Positions 6,463 through 11,163 of a stretch of DNA of 11,163 nt are shown here, piece by piece. Both the position numbers and the translations under genes were made by a program. Each line of letters opens with the position of its first letter. The stretch's first letter is position 1. The notes under the pieces were generated by a model that was given only the letters and a program-made list of their open reading frames with translations, searched no databases and was not told the origin of the DNA. Source of the stretch: Pseudomonadota bacterium. Its GTDB lineage: Bacteria > Pseudomonadota > Alphaproteobacteria > Rhizobiales > Segnochrobactraceae. The stretch lies in assembly GCA_023442215.1 (NCBI GenBank), contig JAEZMP010000626.1, forward strand, positions 1 through 11,163. Reading direction: 5' to 3'.

Positions 6463-7544
6463 CCCGGACGCTTCGCCTGATCATTGGCTCCTACACCGAT
6501 TCCCTGCCCCATGTGCAGGCGCGCGGTGACGGCATTTCCTTTGTCGACCTGGACACGGAATCGGGCCGCTTCACCCCTGTTGCCGTCCATCCGGACATCC
6601 GCAACCCCAGCTATCTGACCCTCGACCGGGGCCTTCTCTACGCGGTCGAGGAGCTTGGAGCGGACGAGGCGACGCTCGCCGTCTTCGCCTGCGATGTGGC
6701 GGCGGCGCGGCTGACGCAACGGGCGAAGGTGCCCGCCCACGGGGCCTGGCCCTGCCACATCGGCCTCGATCCCGGCGGCACGCGGCTCTTTCTGTCGAAC
6801 TATCTCGACGGCTCTTTCGTCACCTGGCCGCTGGATGGAGAGGGCCTGCCCCACCGCACGCCCACCGTCCTGCGCCGCACCGGACGCGGCCCCAACCCCG
6901 ACCGGCAGGACGGACCGCACACGCATTTCGCGCTCGCCTCGCCCGACGGTGCCCACGTGTGGATCTGTGACGCCGGCACGGACGAGATCGTGCGCCACGA
7001 GCTAGCCGGGCCGGATGCCGTCGCGGCTGTGCCGGATCTCGTGCTGCGGGCGCCCCCCGGCTCCCTGCCGCGACACATGACGTTGTCGCGAGACGGCGCG
7101 CGGCTGTTCGTGGTCAGCGAGTTGGGCAATCTGGTCTCGACCTGGCGATTCGGCGCATCGTCCCCCGAACTCCTCGGCCATGTCCCGACGCTGGCGCCGG
7201 GGCATGCCGACCCGAGCAGTTCCGCCGCGATCCGGCTGCATCCGGAGGGGCGCTTCCTGTATTCGTCGAACCGCGGCGATGACAGCATCGCGGTGTTCGA
7301 CACCGCCACCGGGACAGGCTTGCCGGTCTTTCTCGGCACCGTCCCCACCGGCGGCCGGACCCCGCGCGAGTTCGCGATCTCCGATGACGGGCGAACGATG
7401 ATCGTCGCCCATCAGGACAGCCATTCACTGACCGCCCTGCGGATCGACACCACGACCGGGGCTCTTTCCCATCTCGGCGGACCTTTCACCATCGGAAGTC
7501 CGGTGTGCGTGGCCGTCTGCCCCTCCGTGCCGCCGGCGGCATAA
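6459..7544 (+). CDS. Beta-propeller lactonase, 6-phosphogluconolactonase (YbhE)-like family
   Basis: Predicted seven-bladed propeller of 361 residues that hydrolyses a sugar lactone to the open acid. Repeating blade edges of the form P-x6-DG-hydrophobic are visible: NPSYLTLD (49-56), PCHIGLDPGGTRLFLSN (98-114), HTHFALASPDGAHVWICD (154-171), PRHMTLSRDGARLFVVSE (204-221), RLHPEGRFLYSSNR (259-272) and PREFAISDDGRTMIVAHQD (302-320). No signal peptide is evident, so it is likely cytoplasmic. Family members are known to act on 6-phosphogluconolactone or other aldonolactones and muconolactones. Beside a lactone-forming dehydrogenase, an unphosphorylated aldono- or aldarolactone is the likely substrate. 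It is the last gene of the operon, coupled by ATGA to the gene before, and followed at once by a hairpin. Confidence 0.88.
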   Translation: MTRTLRLIIGSYTDSLPHVQARGDGISFVDLDTESGRFTPVAVHPDIRNPSYLTLDRGLLYAVEELGADEATLAVFACDVAAARLTQRAKVPAHGAWPCHIGLDPGGTRLFLSNYLDGSFVTWPLDGEGLPHRTPTVLRRTGRGPNPDRQDGPHTHFALASPDGAHVWICDAGTDEIVRHELAGPDAVAAVPDLVLRAPPGSLPRHMTLSRDGARLFVVSELGNLVSTWRFGASSPELLGHVPTLAPGHADPSSSAAIRLHPEGRFLYSSNRGDDSIAVFDTATGTGLPVFLGTVPTGGRTPREFAISDDGRTMIVAHQDSHSLTALRIDTTTGALSHLGGPFTIGSPVCVAVCPSVPPAA

Positions 7545-7549
7545 GCACG

Positions 7550-7575
7550 GACGCCGCCCCAAGCGAAGCGGCGTC
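7550..7575 (+). terminator. Hairpin just after the catabolic operon, possible terminator
   Basis: GACGCCGC (7550-7557) and GCGGCGTC (7568-7575) form a perfect 8-bp GC-rich stem with a 10-base loop, starting six bases after the lactonase stop codon. The bases that follow (GGTCATTTCCC) contain only a short T-run, so termination efficiency is uncertain. The rest of 7576-7654, up to the convergent exporter gene, shows nothing else clear. Confidence 0.55.
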
Positions 7576-7654
7576 GGTCATTTCCCATGTCCCGCCGTAC
7601 GGCCTTGCCAACGGACGGCGGCCCCACGGATCGGGCGGAGGCCACCCTCCCGGA

Positions 7655-8290
7655 TCACGACGAACGGTGGCCGAGCGCCAGCCGCAGGCCGAAGCCGATC
7701 AGCGCGCAGGCGAACACCCATTTCTGCAGGCGCCGGACGAACGGGTGCCTCGCCATCCATCGGCCGAGCGCAGCGCCGAGGCCCGCATAGGCGAGGTCGA
7801 AGACAAGGCCGGTGGCGACGAGGATTGCCCCCAGCATCAGGAACTGCGACGCGACGCTGCCGTGATCGGCGCGGATGAACTGCGGCAGCAGCACCGAACA
7901 GAACAGAAGCGCCTTGGGGTTGAGCAGGTTGGTGAGAAGGCCGCGGCGCAGCGACGTGCTCCACGATCGGCGCGGTTCCCTCGCCGACAGGCTGCCCGTG
8001 TCGTGCCACAAGTCGCCCGCGCGGAGCATCCCGATGCCGATCCAGACGAGATAGGCGGCACCGGCGAGACGCACGATATCGAACAGCGTCGGTGCCGTCT
8101 GCAGCAGCGTGGCGAGGCCGACCGCCGCAAGACCGACATGTATCGCGCGGGCTGCAGCAAGTCCTGCCGCCACCGCGAAGGCATGCGCCCTTCCCCTGAT
8201 CGCGCTCGTCTGCAGGATCAGCACCATGTCGGGGCCGGGAACGAGATAGGCAAGGCCGAGCGCGCCGGCGAAGACCCAGAAGCCACCCAT
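7655..8290 (-). CDS. LysE/RhtB-family amino-acid exporter
   Basis: Inner-membrane protein of 211 residues with about six hydrophobic segments that exports an amino acid or a related metabolite using the proton gradient. The N-terminal signature GLAYLVPGPDMVLI (12-25) and the mid-protein TNLLNPKALLF (120-130) mark the LysE/RhtB family, and the length is typical. The start is supported by GGAGGGAGA on the minus strand just upstream. It is divergent from an Lrp/AsnC regulator, a common arrangement in which the regulator senses an amino acid and switches on its exporter. The substrate cannot be told from sequence alone. Its 3' end converges with the catabolic operon across 110 bases, so it is a separate unit. 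Confidence 0.92.
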   Translation of the reverse strand: MGGFWVFAGALGLAYLVPGPDMVLILQTSAIRGRAHAFAVAAGLAAARAIHVGLAAVGLATLLQTAPTLFDIVRLAGAAYLVWIGIGMLRAGDLWHDTGSLSAREPRRSWSTSLRRGLLTNLLNPKALLFCSVLLPQFIRADHGSVASQFLMLGAILVATGLVFDLAYAGLGAALGRWMARHPFVRRLQKWVFACALIGFGLRLALGHRSS

Positions 8291-8300
8291 GATTCTCTCC

Positions 8301-8320
8301 CTCCGTCTTATTGAACGGAG
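8301..8320. repeat. Small inverted repeat in the exporter leader
   Basis: CTCCGT (8301-8306) and ACGGAG (8315-8320) are exact 6-bp arms around an 8-base spacer, 11 bases ahead of the exporter start codon. The proximal arm touches the exporter's GGAGGGAG ribosome site, so an RNA fold there could affect translation. It could also be chance. Confidence 0.4.
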
Positions 8321-8352
8321 CTATTCGTATCCGGGAGCGCGGCGGTGAGTCC

Positions 8353-8381
8353 TTGCGAATATGCCCCCTAGGCAGCCGCAA
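8353..8381. promoter_or_regulatory. Nested dyad between exporter and Lrp genes, candidate Lrp operator
   Basis: The inner dyad TGCC/GGCA (8362-8365 and 8371-8374) sits nearly concentric within an outer dyad TTGCG/CGCAA (8353-8357 and 8377-8381), in the 134-base divergent intergenic region. Lrp-type proteins bind dyads with degenerate ends in such positions. Assignment rests on location and symmetry only. Confidence 0.45.
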
Positions 8382-8424
8382 ATTAGCGTATCATGCCAAG
8401 GATTACGGTCCTTTCCGTCAGGGG

Positions 8425-8928
8425 ATGCCAATATTGAAGCTCGACGCCATCGACCGCCGAATCCTCGCCGCGCTCCAGCGCGACGGCCGCCTGACCAATG
8501 TCGAACTCGCCGAGGAAGTCGGCCTCTCGCCGTCGCCCTGCCTGCGCCGGGTCCGGATGCTGGAGAAAGCGGGCGTCATCCGCGGCTATCATGCCGCGCT
8601 CGATCGGGGCGGGATCGGCCTCGGCCTGACCGTCTTCGTCGGAATCAAGGTCGAGCGGCATCACGATGAAGCGGCGGCAGCGTTCCGCGAGGCCGTCAGG
8701 GGCCTGCCGGAAGTGATTTCATGCCATCTGGTGTCCGGCCAGGCGGATTTCCTGCTCCAGGTCGTCGTTCCCGACCTCGCCGCCTACGAGCGGCTGCTGC
8801 TCGACAAGTTGCTCAGGCTGCCAGGCGTGAGCGACATCCGCAGCAATTTCGCCATCCAGACGGTGAAGGCAGCCGCGGCGCTGCCGCTGGACCACCTGCC
8901 CGCGGCGACCGGACCGCAGACGCCCTGA
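8425..8928 (+). CDS. Lrp/AsnC-family transcriptional regulator
   Basis: Regulator of 167 residues that binds DNA as an oligomer and responds to an amino acid. The N-terminal helix-turn-helix covers about residues 6-55, with LTNVELAEEVGLSPSPCLRRVRMLE giving the classic family signature. The RAM/effector domain follows from about 66 to 148, with the loop SGQADFLLQVVVPD (104-117). The ATG at 8425 is chosen for family-like length. An ATG at 8311 would add 38 residues with no homologous look and run through the promoter region. A TTG at 8434 is a real alternative, because AGGGGA (8420-8425) lies 8 bases ahead of it at ideal distance and it would give MLKLDAIDRR. Divergent from the exporter, which it probably controls. 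Confidence 0.9.
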   Translation: MPILKLDAIDRRILAALQRDGRLTNVELAEEVGLSPSPCLRRVRMLEKAGVIRGYHAALDRGGIGLGLTVFVGIKVERHHDEAAAAFREAVRGLPEVISCHLVSGQADFLLQVVVPDLAAYERLLLDKLLRLPGVSDIRSNFAIQTVKAAAALPLDHLPAATGPQTP

Positions 8929-8944
8929 CGTGAGGACGTCTGCG
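8915..8944 (+). terminator. Hairpin spanning the Lrp stop codon, possible terminator
   Basis: CGCAGACG (8915-8922) pairs exactly with CGTCTGCG (8937-8944). Inside, after one mismatch, CCT and AGG add three pairs and leave a 6-base loop. The stem contains the last codons and the stop (8926-8928) and is followed by TCGGTTT. The U-run is short, so termination is plausible but not certain. Confidence 0.5.
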
Positions 8945-8951
8945 TCGGTTT

Positions 8952-8984
8952 GGGAGCGATCTCGGGACGCAGCCGACCGCTCCC
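8952..8984. terminator. Second hairpin in the convergent Lrp/ATPase gap
   Basis: GGGAGCG (8952-8958) and CGCTCCC (8978-8984) are exact 7-bp arms with a 19-base spacer, lying between the convergent 3' ends. It could help end the leftward ATPase transcript, but no T-run follows on either strand. Confidence 0.3.
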
Positions 8985-9009
8985 CGCCCTGCCCGGACGG
9001 CCTCCCGGA

Positions 9010-10086
9010 TCAACCGATGCGGGCGCCGCCTGCGGCGTCGAACAGGTGCAGCTTCGACGGAACGCCGCGCACATGGACGCGCTGGCCGGCGGCGATGTCA
9101 GCCTCGCGCGGGCATTCCACCGTCAGCATCCGCGTGTGCCCGACTTCGACATAGGCATAGGTCTGGCTCCCGAGCCGCTCGGCGACGGCGATCTCGCCGG
9201 CGAACCACGCCCCGTCCGGCCCGCACAGTTCCAGATCCTCGGGCCGGATGCCGGCGACGAGGTTCTGTCCGTCCCGCACGAGCGGGCGCACCGCATCGGG
9301 AAGCGCGATGGTCGCGCCCAGCATGGCGAGCGAGCTTCCCTGCCCGGTGACGGTGGCGGGCAGCGTGTTCATGGTCGGACTGCCGATGAAGCGGGCGACG
9401 AATAACGTCGCAGGACGATGGTAGAGCTCCAGCGGCGCTCCGATCTGCTCGACGTGGCCGGCATTCATCACCACGATCCGGTCGGCGAGGGTCATCGCCT
9501 CCACCTGATCGTGGGTGACATAGACGGTGGTGGCCTTCATGCGGTTGTGCAGCTTGGCGATCTCGAGCCGCATCTCGACCCGCAGCGCGGCATCGAGATT
9601 GGAAAGCGGCTCGTCGAACAGGAAGGCCGCCGGCTCGCGCACGATCGCCCGGCCCATGGCGACGCGCTGGCGCTGCCCGCCGGAGAGTTGGGAGGGCCTA
9701 CGGCCGAGAAAATCCTCGATCTTGAGGATGCCCGCGGCATGAGCCACCCGGCGGCCGATCTCGTTCTCGTTCGCGCCGCGCATCTTCAGGCCGAACGACA
9801 TGTTCTCCTCGACGCTCATGTGCGGATAGAGCGCGTAGTCCTGGAACACCATGGCGATGTTGCGCTCCGCCGGCGGCAGATCATTCACGCGCGCGCCCGC
9901 GATGTCGAGATCGCCGCCGGTGATCTCCTCCAGCCCAGCGATCATCCGCAGCAGCGTGGACTTGCCGCAGCCGGACGGGCCGACCAGCACCAGAAACTCG
10001 CCGCTCTCGATCTCGAAATCGATGCGGCGGATCACTTCCACGTCGCCATAGGCCTTGCGGACGCCCTTCAGAGCGATCGCTGACAT
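9010..10086 (-). CDS. ABC transporter ATP-binding protein, UgpC/MsmK/MalK type
   Basis: Cytoplasmic ATPase of carbohydrate ABC importers (CUT1 class), 358 residues, standard length. Motifs: Walker A GPSGCGKST (36-44), Q-loop Q82, signature LSGGQRQ (134-140), Walker B AFLFDEP (154-160), D-loop SNLD, and switch H192 in VTHDQVEAMTLADR. The C-terminal regulatory TOBE domain runs from about 240 to 350 and contains IRPEDLEL. The start is set by GGAGGAAA upstream. It is of a different class from the two-domain ATPase at the left end, so it serves a different importer. No permease or binding-protein gene adjoins it: upstream is a divergent regulator and downstream a convergent Lrp gene. Like MsmK-type proteins it may energise one or several importers encoded elsewhere. 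Probably controlled by the neighbouring GntR protein through the palindrome upstream. Confidence 0.94.
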   Translation of the reverse strand: MSAIALKGVRKAYGDVEVIRRIDFEIESGEFLVLVGPSGCGKSTLLRMIAGLEEITGGDLDIAGARVNDLPPAERNIAMVFQDYALYPHMSVEENMSFGLKMRGANENEIGRRVAHAAGILKIEDFLGRRPSQLSGGQRQRVAMGRAIVREPAAFLFDEPLSNLDAALRVEMRLEIAKLHNRMKATTVYVTHDQVEAMTLADRIVVMNAGHVEQIGAPLELYHRPATLFVARFIGSPTMNTLPATVTGQGSSLAMLGATIALPDAVRPLVRDGQNLVAGIRPEDLELCGPDGAWFAGEIAVAERLGSQTYAYVEVGHTRMLTVECPREADIAAGQRVHVRGVPSKLHLFDAAGGARIG

Positions 10087-10090
10087 CCCG

Positions 10091-10098
10091 TTTCCTCC
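10091..10098 (-). promoter_or_regulatory. Ribosome binding site of the UgpC-type ATPase
   Basis: GGAGGAAA on the minus strand, four bases ahead of the ATG at 10086. It confirms this start. Confidence 0.8.
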
Positions 10099-10132
10099 AA
10101 GGTCGCCGTTTTAGGCTTGACTGCATTATCGT

Positions 10133-10152
10133 TATCATTATCGATAATGATA
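10133..10152. promoter_or_regulatory. Perfect 20-bp palindrome within a TTATC repeat cluster, operator candidate
   Basis: TATCATTATCGATAATGATA is fully self-complementary over all 20 bases. It lies 46 bases before the ATPase start and 58 before the chosen GntR start. On its left, TTATC recurs at six-base steps (10126, 10132, 10138), so extra half-sites lie in phase with it, while the region is far more AT-rich than its surroundings. Its place between the two divergent genes argues for control of both, most likely by the GntR protein encoded at its side. It probably overlaps the promoters. Confidence 0.75.
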
Positions 10153-10210
10153 TTCCGATCCTGTGGCAACCCCCGCTCACAGCCGGCAACCCGCGATCTG
10201 GTCCGTCCGA

Positions 10211-10897
10211 ATGGTGTATCTTTCTGGCAAGTCCACGAGCAGGTCGGCAGGCCGCCCGCCCAAGGCCAGCACCGCGTTCAACGCGCTGAAGCGCGACATC
10301 ATGCTCGGCACGCTGCCAGCCGGCGCCGGGCTGACCGAACTCGACCTCGCCGCTCATTTCGGCTGCAGCCAGGGAACGGTGCGCGAGGCCCTGCTGCAGT
10401 TGCAGGAGGAAGGACTCGTCCACCGGCGCGGTCACCGCGGCACCCAGGTGTCGGACTGCACCGAGGACGAGGCGGCGGAGATGTTCCGCCTGCGCGATCA
10501 CATCGAGAGCGCCGGCCTGCCCCGCACGATGGCGGCGCCGAGCCGAACGCTGATTGCCGATCTCGAGGCTATGCTGGGCGACATGCTGCGCGCGGCGGAA
10601 GCCGACGACGAACTCCAGCTCGCCGCGATCGACCGGGATTTCCACCGCCGCATCCTGCAGGATGCCCGGCTGCCGGCACTCGACCCGATCCTGCACCGCT
10701 GCCTGATCCACAATCACCGCTTCAAGATTTCCCGCAGCCTCGGCGTTCGGGACCTGACCGCGACGGCAATGCGCCATCGCACCCTGATCGATGCCATCGC
10801 CAGCGGCGACGTCGCGGCGGCAAGCGCGGCCATGCGGCACCACATCGCCACGATCGTCGACCTCGGCCCCGAACTGTTCCCGGGGGCAAACCAATGA
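10211..10897 (+). CDS. GntR-family transcriptional regulator, FCD subfamily (second copy type)
   Basis: Regulator of 228 residues with a winged helix at about 21-82 (TELDLAAHFGCSQGTVREALLQLQEEGLVHRR region, wing GHRGTQV). The FCD ligand domain spans about 88-216 and has the metal-type residues D141, H145, H189 and H210 or H211. It is clearly different in sequence from the GntR protein at 2326-2994, so not a recent duplicate. No Shine-Dalgarno is seen for the ATG at 10211; a GTG at 10163 (16 codons longer) is the alternative and also lacks one, so the start is uncertain. It is divergent from the UgpC-type ATPase and overlaps the following gene by ATGA, so it probably regulates both. Effector unknown, likely an organic or sugar acid by family. 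Confidence 0.88.
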   Translation: MVYLSGKSTSRSAGRPPKASTAFNALKRDIMLGTLPAGAGLTELDLAAHFGCSQGTVREALLQLQEEGLVHRRGHRGTQVSDCTEDEAAEMFRLRDHIESAGLPRTMAAPSRTLIADLEAMLGDMLRAAEADDELQLAAIDRDFHRRILQDARLPALDPILHRCLIHNHRFKISRSLGVRDLTATAMRHRTLIDAIASGDVAAASAAMRHHIATIVDLGPELFPGANQ

Positions 10898-11163
10898 GCG
10901 CGCGCGAGAACGGCTCAACCGATACAGGCGCTCTTTCGCCGGAGATGCGCGCCCTGCTCGATGCGGTAGCGGCGGAGACGGGACCGGTGCCGGACGGCAC
11001 TCTGCTTCCGCCGGTCGAGGGCCGCGCTCTCGCCGCGCGCACCAATGCCCGCTGGAATCGGGATCTGCCGCCGATGGCTGCCGTGTCCGAAGCCCGCGTG
11101 CCGGCCGATCCCGCACTCGGCTCGGCCGAGGTGCCGCTTCTCGTAATTACGCCGCCCGATGCC
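10894..11163 (+). CDS. N-terminal part of an unrecognised protein, possibly an alpha/beta hydrolase (cut by window edge)
   Basis: The frame is open for 90 codons from an ATG that overlaps the GntR stop by ATGA to the right edge. The visible part begins MSARENGSTDTGALSPEMRALL, then a proline-rich linker, NARWNRDLPPMAAVSEARVPA, and ends in VPLLVITPPDA. The pattern of a helix (PEMRALLDAVAAE), a linker, and then a strand running into a PP turn recalls the start of hormone-sensitive-lipase-type esterases, where R-x-P and a Y/T-x-P segment precede the HGGG motif. The catalytic part lies outside, so this is a guess. Coding is well supported by the coupling to the regulator and by codon use. No signal peptide. 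Confidence 0.6.
   Translation, partial: MSARENGSTDTGALSPEMRALLDAVAAETGPVPDGTLLPPVEGRALAARTNARWNRDLPPMAAVSEARVPADPALGSAEVPLLVITPPDA

Noticed and set aside
9007..9016. Third copy of the decamer GGATCAACCG, the arm of the repeat at 2258-2289
   Set aside because: It overlaps the end of the ATPase gene and has no partner arm nearby, so I treat it as chance in a GC-rich genome, though a genome-wide count would settle it.
9881..11116. Leftward open frame of 411 codons across the second GntR gene
   Set aside because: It would cross the 20-bp palindrome and overlap a convincing GntR gene and the ATPase in other frames; low-complexity Arg-rich product, no domain seen.

Overview
The window is GC-rich (roughly two thirds G+C by eye) with dense, tightly packed genes, strong Shine-Dalgarno sequences on many genes, and many transporter, GntR and sugar-oxidation genes. 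This gene mix and codon use suggest a free-living or plant/soil/marine alphaproteobacterium (Hyphomicrobiales or Rhodobacterales type). That placement is inference, since no rRNA or other marker gene is present. No tRNA, rRNA, CRISPR array or insertion sequence was found, and no gene-free stretch exceeds 300 bases; the longest is 2074-2325.

Region 1 (1-7544) looks like one catabolic locus. Leftward run a periplasmic sugar-binding protein gene and a two-domain (RbsA/MglA-type) sugar ABC ATPase gene cut by the left edge. Rightward run a GntR/FCD regulator and then a compact five-gene operon: a 2,4'-dihydroxyacetophenone-dioxygenase-like cupin, an SDR dehydrogenase, an FMN alpha-hydroxy-acid dehydrogenase, a uronate-dehydrogenase-like epimerase-fold enzyme, and a beta-propeller lactonase. 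The gaps in the operon are 24, 1, -4 and -4 bases. The logic is import of a sugar or sugar acid, oxidation at C1 to a lactone, lactone opening, then oxidation of secondary hydroxyls. The unusual member is the cupin, whose characterised relatives cut the C-C bond of an alpha-hydroxyketone. No kinase, dehydratase or aldolase is seen here. A 14-bp dyad motif (TGTTACC...ACA) lies both in the divergent regulator/transporter intergenic region and just before the cupin gene, suggesting a GntR regulon. A perfect 10-bp-arm inverted repeat lies 36 bp ahead of the GntR gene.

Region 2 (7655-8928) is a divergent pair: a LysE/RhtB-type amino-acid exporter and an Lrp/AsnC regulator, with nested dyads between them. 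Hairpins follow both the lactonase and the Lrp genes.

Region 3 (9010-11163) holds a lone UgpC/MsmK-type ABC ATPase (leftward). Divergent from it is a second GntR/FCD regulator, translationally coupled to a right-truncated gene that may encode an alpha/beta hydrolase. A perfect 20-bp palindrome within a TTATC-repeat cluster separates the two divergent genes and is a strong operator candidate.
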